NCBI GenBank assembly: GCA_910585135.1
Contig: CAJUEB010000148.1
Coordinates: 1 to 5,445, forward strand
DNA from: an uncultured Eubacteriales bacterium
GTDB taxonomy: Bacteria > Bacillota > Clostridia > Peptostreptococcales > Anaerovoracaceae
DNA: 5,445 nt
Direction: 5' to 3'
The notes under the pieces are model-generated. The model ran no database searches. It was not told where the DNA came from and worked only from the letters and a program-made list of their open reading frames with translations. Position numbers and translations under genes: made by a program. Shown here one piece after another: positions 1 through 5,445 of this stretch; position 1 is the first letter of the stretch, and the number at the start of each line of letters is the position of its first letter.

Positions 1-490
1 TCTCTCCCGCCGGGATCGATATCACCGCCCTGATTCCGCCCGTATATCCATATTCCCTGCAAACAGCCCGTATGGAATCCGTGATCATCCGCCGCGGTAC
101 GCTGTTGATCGCCGCGTTTCCGACCGGCTGGTCAAGACCTGGCTTTGTCACCCTGCCAACGCCACTGCCGCCATCGATGTGAATGCCTGCCCGCCCGCAC
201 AGGGAAAGCGTCGCGCAGACTTCGATGCCATCCGTTACATCCGCATCGTCTCCTGCATCCTTCACGACAGAACACCAGACAGCCTTTTCATCATCTTGGC
301 AACGCCCGCATCCGCAAACGGGAATCCGCACCAGGAGCGCCTTTTCCGTCACCAGCGATACCTCCTGCGGTTTTTGCCCGCTCAAAAGATAGGAAGCCGC
401 GCCCGAAGCAGCCAATGCCGCGCACGTCCCTGTCGTATAGCCGCAGCGCAGTTTCCTGCTTCCTGCCCTGATATAATGCTCAAACGCCAT
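1..490 (-). CDS. cbiD: Cobalt-precorrin-5B (C1)-methyltransferase CbiD, N-terminal part (3' end outside window)
   Basis: CbiD methylates C1 of the corrin ring using S-adenosylmethionine in the anaerobic (early cobalt insertion) route to cobalamin, in the cytoplasm. The 163 visible residues carry the family's conserved blocks: RCGYTTGTCAALAA near residues 15-28, VKDAGDDADVTDGIE at 76-90, IDGGSGVGRVTKPGLDQPVG at 105-124 followed directly by NAAINSVPRRMI, and ISIPAGE at the window edge. The family is usually about 360-400 residues, so a little over half is missing beyond position 1. The ATG at 490 is supported by a GGAGG six bases upstream, and the gene starts 19 bases after the ATPase stop, so it is probably co-transcribed with the transporter. 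One oddity is a cysteine-rich stretch, CGCGRC at residues 59-64, in the variable region before the VKDAGDD block. Identification is very secure. Confidence 0.96.
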   Translation of the reverse strand, partial: MAFEHYIRAGSRKLRCGYTTGTCAALAASGAASYLLSGQKPQEVSLVTEKALLVRIPVCGCGRCQDDEKAVWCSVVKDAGDDADVTDGIEVCATLSLCGRAGIHIDGGSGVGRVTKPGLDQPVGNAAINSVPRRMITDSIRAVCREYGYTGGIRAVISIPAGE

Positions 491-496
491 CGAAGG

Positions 497-504
497 CCTC
501 CTTT
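497..504 (-). promoter_or_regulatory. Ribosome binding site of cbiD
   Basis: Read on the minus strand this is AAAGGAGG, six bases before the ATG at 490. It is a near-perfect Shine-Dalgarno sequence and fixes the cbiD start. It lies in the 19-base gap after the ATPase stop codon. Confidence 0.85.
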
Positions 505-509
505 TATGA

Positions 510-1631
510 TTAGACCGATTTGATAAATTCCTCTGGCCGGCGCAGCTTTCCCATACCGCGAGCCTCCCGGAAAAGCCCTTGTATGCGCTGATTGCAAGCA
601 CCCAGCCTGACGCCCGCATCGACGACCGCCTCGCAGCTTTGGACGAGCTGAGCCGCCTTTTCATAGGCCGCATCGCTGATATCCGCAAACGGCTCTTCCG
701 TCACCACCTGCACTGCCAAAAGCCGCGCCAGCCGATAATCGATATCATTGGTGTACAGTACCCCGGCGGCAAACGGAACACCGCGCTTTTGCAAGGATCG
801 ATAGACGGGAATTCCCGTACCGCAGGCAGAAAGCACAAAGACCTCCGGCTCGCCCGCAGCGCCAGGCAATTCCACACTGCCGAACATGGGATCAAAAAAC
901 CCGTTATCGATTTCATACAAATCCCGGATCAGGCTTTCCTCAAAGATTTCCGTCGGCGTTCCATATCGAAAAATCGTCTCGCCCTTCACGCAAATGATTT
1001 TATCGGATATCTTTTCTGCCAAATCGATCTCATGAAGCGACATAACGACGGTGATCCCGCCCTCCTTCGCCATATTCCGCAGGATGGAAAGCAGCTCCAG
1101 CTTGTGCTTCACGTCGAGGAAGGAGGTCGGCTCGTCTAAGATCATCACTTCCGGCTCTTGACAGATCGCCCTGGCTAAGAGAATCCGCTGTCTCTGTCCA
1201 TCGCTGATCGATGTAAAATCACACATGCCGATTTCCTGCGCATGAACGGCTTTCATCGCCGCAAACACCTTGTCTTCATCCTCCCGCGTCAATATGCCGA
1301 AGCTTCCCGTATAAGGGTATCGTCCCATCGCGACAACGTCGTAACACGTCATCAGCTCCGGCTTCATCCGCTCAGTGAGCACCACGGCCAGCTCCTGCGC
1401 CAGTTTCCGGGGCGAAAACAATTTCATATCTTTTTGATCGAAATAAACCGCACCGCCGAGCAGGGAAAGCTGCCTGGTAATGCTTTTTAAAATCGTAGAC
1501 TTTCCCGCGCCGTTCGGTCCGATCAGAGTTACGATTTCGCCTTTTTTGATATTGATGCAAATGTCGCGGATGAGAGCTTTTCCATCATAGCCTACGGACA
1601 AATGGTCGAGCTGGATCTGCTTCCCCGTCAT
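510..1631 (-). CDS. ABC transporter ATP-binding protein (FecE/BtuD class) with an extra C-terminal domain
   Basis: Cytoplasmic ATPase that should power the adjacent FecCD-type permease. Visible motifs in its 373 residues: Walker A GPNGAGKST (38-46), signature ISDGQ (142-146, in place of LSGGQ), Walker B VMILDEP (162-168) and the H-loop histidine at 200. At the Q-loop the usual glutamine is replaced by threonine (VVLTERM, T86). I recall VLT-type Q-loops in related anaerobe ATPases, so this may be a subfamily trait. The ATPase domain ends near residue 245. Residues about 255-373 form an additional alpha/beta domain starting EVFVLSACGTGIPVYRSLQK, so the protein is about 110-120 residues longer than a standard FecE (about 255). 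A similar tail occurs on some Bacillota transporter ATPases; its role is unknown to me. The ATG lies one base after the permease stop with AAAGGAGG upstream, so translation is probably coupled. The substrate is not deducible from the ATPase itself. Confidence 0.95.
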   Translation of the reverse strand: MTGKQIQLDHLSVGYDGKALIRDICINIKKGEIVTLIGPNGAGKSTILKSITRQLSLLGGAVYFDQKDMKLFSPRKLAQELAVVLTERMKPELMTCYDVVAMGRYPYTGSFGILTREDEDKVFAAMKAVHAQEIGMCDFTSISDGQRQRILLARAICQEPEVMILDEPTSFLDVKHKLELLSILRNMAKEGGITVVMSLHEIDLAEKISDKIICVKGETIFRYGTPTEIFEESLIRDLYEIDNGFFDPMFGSVELPGAAGEPEVFVLSACGTGIPVYRSLQKRGVPFAAGVLYTNDIDYRLARLLAVQVVTEEPFADISDAAYEKAAQLVQSCEAVVDAGVRLGACNQRIQGLFREARGMGKLRRPEEFIKSV

Positions 1632-1632
1632 A

Positions 1633-2694
1633 TTATCCGGTCCTCCTTTTGCGTACCATCATAAAAATAACCACCGGCGCGCCAAAGATTGCCGTTACCG
1701 TGCTGATATTCAGTTCCATCGGCGCGAATGCCATTCTGGCGATCAAATCACACATCATACAAAACACTGCACCTCCCAGGAATACAGCCGGGATTACAAT
1801 GATGGGCTTCGACGTATTCAAGCTCTGCCTCGCCAAAAACGGAACGGCAATTCCCACGAAGGAAATCGGACCTGCGAAAGCCGTAACGCAAGCGGATAAA
1901 ATGCTTGATACGAGAATCAGCACCACCTTGAACGCCTTAATGTTGACGCCCATGCTCTGGGCATAGGCCGCGCCCAATTGGAACGCCCCGATGGGTTTTG
2001 ACATCAAAAAAGTAACGAACGACGCCGCGCCTACCACGATGGCGGCAACGAAAACATTATTCCAATCCATCCCGGAAAAGCTGCCCTGCGACCACCCGTG
2101 CAGATTCGCGATTTCCGAATCCTCGGCAAAGGTAATAATGAACTCCGTAACCGCCGAGCAGATATACCCGATCATGATGCCCGCCACCAAAAGCGAAGCC
2201 ATGTGCCGCACCCGGCGGGACACCAGCAATATGAAGCCCGTCGATAGGAGCGCACCAGCGAAGGCGGCGCCGATCAAAACGTATGAGGACACGAAAGCAA
2301 AACGGCCGAGAAAACACAACAGCGTCAAGGAGACCATCATCTTCGCTCCCGACGATATGCCCAGCACATACGGACCTGCGATGGGGTTTTCGAAGAATGC
2401 TTGCAGCAAAAACCCCGCCAAAGACAGCCCGCCGCCCAATATGGCCGCCATCAGGATGCGGGGCATGCGGATCTTCCAGATAATATTGACCTCGCTCGCC
2501 TCGCCTTCCTGAAAGAATAGAATTCGCAGGATCTGCGGCAGACTGATCTGCACATTACCCGTGTTGATGTTGACCACCGTAATCACGCAAAATGCAAGCG
2601 CAAGCATGATAAACACGAGCGCATACCGCAAGCGTCGCTTGAAATTCTCATAGCGAAATTCATTTGTACTGCTCTTTTCCATGCTTTTTTCCAT
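1633..2694 (-). CDS. ABC transporter permease, FecCD/BtuC family
   Basis: Polytopic inner-membrane subunit that should form the channel of the importer as a homodimer. With the start used here it has 353 residues, normal for the family, and hydrophobic segments are spread along its length. Family signatures are IRMPRILMAAILGGGLSLAG (75-94), NPIAGPYVLGISSGAKM (103-119), the loop LHGWSQGSFSG (198-208), AGPISFVGIAVPFLAR (274-289) and CDLIAR (315-320), with IFGAPVVIFMM near the C-terminus. The family imports ferric siderophores, haem and cobalamin. Start choice: the ATG at 2694 has AGGCGG five bases upstream. An in-frame ATG at 2712 would add six residues but its nearest AGG is 13 bases away, and a third ATG at 2682 has only a weak site. 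The gene follows the binding-protein stop (2729) by 34 bases, or 16 if the longer start is used, and precedes the ATPase by one base. Confidence 0.95.
   Translation of the reverse strand: MEKSMEKSSTNEFRYENFKRRLRYALVFIMLALAFCVITVVNINTGNVQISLPQILRILFFQEGEASEVNIIWKIRMPRILMAAILGGGLSLAGFLLQAFFENPIAGPYVLGISSGAKMMVSLTLLCFLGRFAFVSSYVLIGAAFAGALLSTGFILLVSRRVRHMASLLVAGIMIGYICSAVTEFIITFAEDSEIANLHGWSQGSFSGMDWNNVFVAAIVVGAASFVTFLMSKPIGAFQLGAAYAQSMGVNIKAFKVVLILVSSILSACVTAFAGPISFVGIAVPFLARQSLNTSKPIIVIPAVFLGGAVFCMMCDLIARMAFAPMELNISTVTAIFGAPVVIFMMVRKRRTG
1642..1649 (-). promoter_or_regulatory. Ribosome binding site of the ATPase gene, inside the permease 3' end
   Basis: Minus-strand AAAGGAGG ends ten bases before the ATG at 1631. 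The site lies within the last codons of the permease, so ribosomes finishing the permease can reload directly. Confidence 0.8.
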
Positions 2695-2699
2695 CGCTG

Positions 2700-2705
2700 C
2701 CGCCT
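2700..2705 (-). promoter_or_regulatory. Ribosome binding site deciding the permease start
   Basis: Minus-strand AGGCGG, five bases before the ATG at 2694. It favours this start over the upstream in-frame ATG at 2712, which lacks a properly spaced site. The evidence is moderate because the motif is not a perfect AGGAGG. Confidence 0.5.
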
Positions 2706-2728
2706 TTCCCATACGCGCGCAAACGCCT

Positions 2729-3982
2729 TTACTCCACTTTCGTCAGAAATGTCATCTCATCGCTGCTCCCGCCCGTCAACATGATATGGATATCGCGGAT
2801 CATCTCCCCCGTAAGGTCGGATGCCTGGTACATATATTTGTCCGTCGTCCACACGTTTCCTTTTTTAACGGCCTTAAATTCCCGGAACAAGCTGCTTTTT
2901 TCCTCCAATTCCTCGATGCTCCGCAGCGGGTTTTCGATCGCCGCATTGTAAATCAGGTAGTCGGCATCCGCTGCCTTCTCATAGAACTGCTCCATGGAAA
3001 TTTTCATGGACGCCATTTTGCTTTCGGTATTCTCCAAATCATCGAATACATATTGCCCGCCTGCCAGTTCTATCATCCTGGGAATATAGTCACTGCTCGT
3101 CCGCACACACACTTGACCCGCAGCATTGATAAAGAAAAAGGCTACGGTTTTCCCGGTATTTTCGAGTCCCTCCAAATCGGCGAGAATCTGCTCCTGCTGC
3201 GCAAAGAACGCATCCGCTTCTGCCTCTTTATCCACCATCACGCCATACAGCCTGATCCACTCGGTTCGCCCCAGCGGATGGGATTCGTAGCTGGAATGAT
3301 CGATAAAAACCGGGATTCCCAGTTCTTCGATCTTTTCCTTGACCTCGGGGGAATGCATGATCATGGTGGATTCGATGGCAAGGCCACAATTTCCGATGGT
3401 GAGGGCTTCATAATCAGGCGCGCTGTATTTACCCGCAAAGGCGATGCGGCCGTCTTTCATCGCATCTGCGGCAGCCTCGATATGCCAGCCATTTTGATCA
3501 GTTCCCGAAAACCGTATCTGATCCAGTGCATCGATGGCATGAAAAAGCGCCATTGCCGAGGACGCCGCCAGATAGATGTTTTGAACCGGTTTTTGTAAGA
3601 CAGTCATGTCCTTGGGAAGCTCTTTCGGGATCGCCTCTCCCTCCGGCACAAGCAAATATTGCTGGCCTTGGCGTACATCGATCACCGCATATCCGTCGCT
3701 ATAATAATGGATATCGAAGCCTTCCGCATAGGAGGGCTTCATGGAGCTTTCATAAGTAAGTCCGCTGATTTTGGGCGGATCGTTTGCAAAATCGGCAGTT
3801 TCTGTAATGTCCGCGCTGTTTCCGGCGGCGGCGCCTGCGCTGCCGCCCGTATCGCTTCCTGCGCTGCCGCATCCTGTGAAAAGCACGGCGGCTGCCAGTA
3901 CCAAAGCAAACGCAAACACAAAACCGCAGCGCGCGGGTTTGCAAGCAGACTTGCGGGCGGATTGATTACATACTTTTTTCAT
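2729..3982 (-). CDS. Lipoprotein substrate-binding protein of an iron-complex/corrinoid-type ABC importer
   Basis: Probable extracytoplasmic receptor that delivers ligand to the FecCD-type permease encoded next. It has 417 residues. The N-terminus has a basic n-region of about 20 residues, a hydrophobic core FVFAFALVLAAAVLF (21-35), and TGC with the likely lipidated cysteine at 38, followed by a Gly/Ser/Ala linker. The mature part has the helical-backbone binding-protein style: an N lobe with LTIGNCGLAIESTMI (194-208), GIPVFIDHSSYESHPLGRTEW (from 222) and an acidic linking helix around 251-272, then a C lobe with RMIELAGGQYVFDD (302-315), DADYLIYNA (339-347) and AVKKGNVW (371-378). The family binds siderophores, haem, cobalamin or cobinamide. 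The open frame extends upstream to 4132, but the ATG at 3982 gives the signal peptide directly, whereas the extension is Ser/Arg-rich and lies inside the upstream gene. The start overlaps the upstream gene by 17 bases and has only a weak AGAG site, suggesting coupled translation. Confidence 0.93.
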   Translation of the reverse strand: MKKVCNQSARKSACKPARCGFVFAFALVLAAAVLFTGCGSAGSDTGGSAGAAAGNSADITETADFANDPPKISGLTYESSMKPSYAEGFDIHYYSDGYAVIDVRQGQQYLLVPEGEAIPKELPKDMTVLQKPVQNIYLAASSAMALFHAIDALDQIRFSGTDQNGWHIEAAADAMKDGRIAFAGKYSAPDYEALTIGNCGLAIESTMIMHSPEVKEKIEELGIPVFIDHSSYESHPLGRTEWIRLYGVMVDKEAEADAFFAQQEQILADLEGLENTGKTVAFFFINAAGQVCVRTSSDYIPRMIELAGGQYVFDDLENTESKMASMKISMEQFYEKAADADYLIYNAAIENPLRSIEELEEKSSLFREFKAVKKGNVWTTDKYMYQASDLTGEMIRDIHIMLTGGSSDEMTFLTKVE

Positions 3983-5054
3983 GTCTATTTCTCTTTTTTC
4001 GCACGACGACAACGATAACGAGGACAAGCGCAAGCCCTGCCACAAGAATGACCGCAGCAATGATAAACGGCAAGCCATTTCTCTCCTTTTCGATCGTATC
4101 AGCACAGAAGGTGAGGGTATACTCGATTTCATGGGGCTGGCTCATCGCTGTCGTATCGGCAATCACCGGCACTGGTTGATCGAACACATAAACGGGAATT
4201 TCAAAAACCGAATTTTCCTCGCCTGCGATGGGAAAGTACTTCCTGCCACTGACAATCATGTAATCATAGTTCGCACTGCTCCATTCAATCCGCGCTACCG
4301 CTTCTCCATCCGTAATGGTAAGCGGCGCGGGCGAAGTAACCGACGCTCTTCCCGTACCGCCCGCCAGTTCGACCGCTACGGTATATGCGCCGTCCTCATA
4401 ACTTAATTTGCCCGCCTCCAAGTCTGCCAGCACTGCATCCTCTGGCAGGGAATCCGCCCGGAACACGAGCTGGCGGTCATACCATTTTTCCTTCGCCTTG
4501 CTGAAGCTGGTCAGGGGAATCGCCTGATTCAACGCAGCCACCGGAACGGTAAAGGTATGCGCCCCGTTTTTATCTTCTGCAAAGGGAATATACTGCGCTT
4601 TTCCAGCGGCTACCGCTTCCTCGCCCGTCCCCATGAAAACCATCAGGTATCCTTTGCCGCTCATCGTCATCACAGCTGACATTTTGCCATTCTCGACGGT
4701 AAGCCTGGCTTTCGTGATCTTGAACATGGGTGAACTGGAATCCACCGTAATATCATACGTTCCGTCCTTGACATCCTTGCCGGAAACAGCGATCATGCCT
4801 TCTTCACCGATCTGCTGCGCCGCCGCCATTTCATCCTCCGAGGCAACCTGATCTGCTGTAGTATCTGTACCTTGCGTTGGAGCTACGGCGGTCAGCGCTG
4901 CGGATTTTCCATGACCAAAAGTCCCTGCATCCCAGCCAGCCGCAGACGCGCCGTCAAAAGCAGCCCGTTCCCCGCCAAAGCAAATAGCCGGGATTCCCAA
5001 TATGCCGCCAGCCATCAGCAAAAATATAAGGCTATGCACAATTAGCTTTCTCAT
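3966..5054 (-). CDS. Secreted, C-terminally membrane-anchored protein with two beta-rich repeats (possible NEAT/Shp-like ligand-binding protein)
   Basis: Function unproven. The 362 residues comprise a signal peptide (about 1-28), a low-complexity Ala/Thr/Asp linker (30-80), a first beta-rich module (about 95-205), a second (about 219-320), a transmembrane helix (about 328-351) and a basic tail RKKRNRHEK that should stay in the cytoplasm. The modules look like duplicates. Both begin DG-x-Y (DGTYDITV at 98, DGAYTVAV at 222), continue through short strands to a Tyr-containing strand (KGYLMVFMG at 134; NYDYMIVSGRKYFPI at 262), then a VPV/IPV strand (170 and 286), and end with a polar strand before FRADS or FCADT. 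This resembles NEAT or Shp-type surface haem-binding domains in layout, but I cannot confirm homology. There is no LPXTG motif. The position directly before the binding protein suggests a ligand-capture or accessory role. The ATG at 5054 has AGGAG six bases upstream. Confidence 0.9.
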   Translation of the reverse strand: MRKLIVHSLIFLLMAGGILGIPAICFGGERAAFDGASAAGWDAGTFGHGKSAALTAVAPTQGTDTTADQVASEDEMAAAQQIGEEGMIAVSGKDVKDGTYDITVDSSSPMFKITKARLTVENGKMSAVMTMSGKGYLMVFMGTGEEAVAAGKAQYIPFAEDKNGAHTFTVPVAALNQAIPLTSFSKAKEKWYDRQLVFRADSLPEDAVLADLEAGKLSYEDGAYTVAVELAGGTGRASVTSPAPLTITDGEAVARIEWSSANYDYMIVSGRKYFPIAGEENSVFEIPVYVFDQPVPVIADTTAMSQPHEIEYTLTFCADTIEKERNGLPFIIAAVILVAGLALVLVIVVVVRKKRNRHEKSM

Positions 5055-5060
5055 TGATTT

Positions 5061-5065
5061 CTCCT
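5061..5065 (-). promoter_or_regulatory. Ribosome binding site of the anchored repeat protein
   Basis: Minus-strand AGGAG, six bases before the ATG at 5054. It lies in the 38-base gap after cbiK (5055-5092), the longest gap in the window. The rest of that gap is AT-rich and shows no hairpin or credible promoter. Confidence 0.75.
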
Positions 5066-5092
5066 GAATTTATGGATACAATTTTATACGGG

Positions 5093-5445
5093 TTACTGCC
5101 CATCGATAGCGTTCTGGACGTGCTGTACGTAAATCTGCTGGATCGGGTAAATTTGCCCCAACCCTTTCAGCACGGGAACGACTTCGTAACCTTCTTTCTG
5201 AAATGCAGTTTTCCACGAATCTTCTTCATCGCCCGCCATGTCATTGGTCGCATGGTCACCCGCTACTACCATGAGCGGAAGAAGCACGACTCTCTCGTAG
5301 TCACCTTTTTTTACCTCAGCCATAACGTCTTCCAGCGCAGGCTCTGCCTCGACCGTTCCCACAAAATAATTTTTGTATCCGGCATCGGCAAACTTTTCCT
5401 GCATTTCCCGGAGCAGATTGCCCCTCATTTTCTCCTTTTCCGCCT
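5093..5445 (-). CDS. cbiK: Sirohydrochlorin cobaltochelatase CbiK, C-terminal part (5' end outside window)
   Basis: CbiK inserts Co2+ into sirohydrochlorin (or its precorrin-2 form), the entry step of the anaerobic cobalamin pathway. The 116 visible residues form the C-terminal lobe of the class II chelatase fold. The hallmark LMVVAGDHATNDMAGDEEDS carries one of the two metal-binding histidines of the family; it is preceded by YFVGTVEAEPALEDV and followed by LKGLGQIYPIQQIYVQHV near the C-terminus. The first histidine, and any signal peptide, lie in the missing N-terminal part (the family is about 260-300 residues). The frame stays open to the window edge, so the ATG at 5428 is an internal Met: only the last third of the protein would follow it. 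Periplasmic CbiK variants exist in Desulfovibrio, so location cannot be judged here. The gene ends 38 bases before the anchored repeat protein, on the same strand. Confidence 0.94.
   Translation of the reverse strand, partial: AEKEKMRGNLLREMQEKFADAGYKNYFVGTVEAEPALEDVMAEVKKGDYERVVLLPLMVVAGDHATNDMAGDEEDSWKTAFQKEGYEVVPVLKGLGQIYPIQQIYVQHVQNAIDGQ

Noticed and set aside
145..523. Overlapping plus-strand open frames at the left end
   Set aside because: The minus strand here encodes CbiD with long, unmistakable conserved blocks; the plus-strand translations are Pro/Arg/His/Ser-rich shadows.
579..1139. Plus-strand open frame of 186 codons opposite the ATPase gene
   Set aside because: It lies opposite the 3' half of an ATPase with intact motifs, and its translation is rich in Arg, His and Ile with no domain signature.
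1991..2512. Plus-strand open frame of 173 codons opposite the permease gene
   Set aside because: It mirrors conserved permease segments in the antisense direction and shows no independent coding evidence.
2681..3598. Plus-strand open frame of 305 codons opposite the lipoprotein gene
   Set aside because: It is antisense to a clear signal-peptide-bearing binding protein, its translation shows no recognisable domain, and it fits the pattern of a shadow frame.
3983..4132. A 50-residue N-terminal extension of the lipoprotein
   Set aside because: It lies inside the upstream anchored-protein gene, is rich in Ser, Arg and Leu, and would place the lipoprotein signal peptide internally. The ATG at 3982 gives a standard signal.
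5055..5092. TATAAA-like sequence in the gap after cbiK as an internal promoter
   Set aside because: At 17-base spacing there is no credible -35 hexamer, and the gap is an ordinary AT-rich leader with a ribosome binding site.
5055..5092. Terminator or cobalamin riboswitch between cbiK and the anchored protein
   Set aside because: The gap is only 38 bases, with no inverted repeat or T-run and no room for a B12-box structure. Any riboswitch would have to lie upstream of the window.
5426..5428. ATG as the start of a 111-residue CbiK-like protein
   Set aside because: The frame is open to the window edge and only the C-terminal lobe follows, so this is an internal methionine of a gene cut by the window.

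Overview
The window is a single minus-strand operon fragment. It reads from right to left and codes almost without a break. The six genes, in transcription order, are: the 3' end of cbiK (sirohydrochlorin cobaltochelatase); a secreted, C-terminally membrane-anchored protein with two beta-rich repeats; a lipoprotein substrate-binding protein; a FecCD/BtuC-type permease; an ATPase with an extra C-terminal domain; and the 5' part of cbiD (cobalt-precorrin-5B C1-methyltransferase). Both outer genes run off the window.

The organism is most likely an anaerobic member of the Bacillota (Clostridia or Negativicutes). This rests on the strong GGAGG ribosome binding sites, on a CbiK plus CbiD (anaerobic, early-cobalt) cobalamin route, and on the style of the binding protein and ATPase. 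Base composition looks balanced, roughly half G+C by eye. The genus cannot be fixed from this sequence.

Layout: cbiK ends at 5093. A 38-base gap then carries only the ribosome binding site of the anchored protein (3966-5054). The lipoprotein start (3982) overlaps the end of that gene by 17 bases. The permease follows (stop at 1633), the ATPase begins one base after the permease stop (1631-510), and cbiD begins 19 bases further on (490). No RNA gene, mobile element, CRISPR array, terminator or convincing promoter is visible, and no gene-free stretch is longer than 38 bases.

How the genes may work together: CbiK inserts cobalt into sirohydrochlorin, and CbiD methylates C1 of the corrin ring later in the same pathway. 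The binding protein, permease and ATPase form an importer of the siderophore/haem/B12 class. Its position between two cobalamin enzymes suggests a corrinoid, cobalt-chelate or tetrapyrrole substrate, but sequence alone does not decide this. The anchored repeat protein may be an extracytoplasmic ligand-capture partner. The least described parts are that anchored protein and the C-terminal domain of the ATPase.
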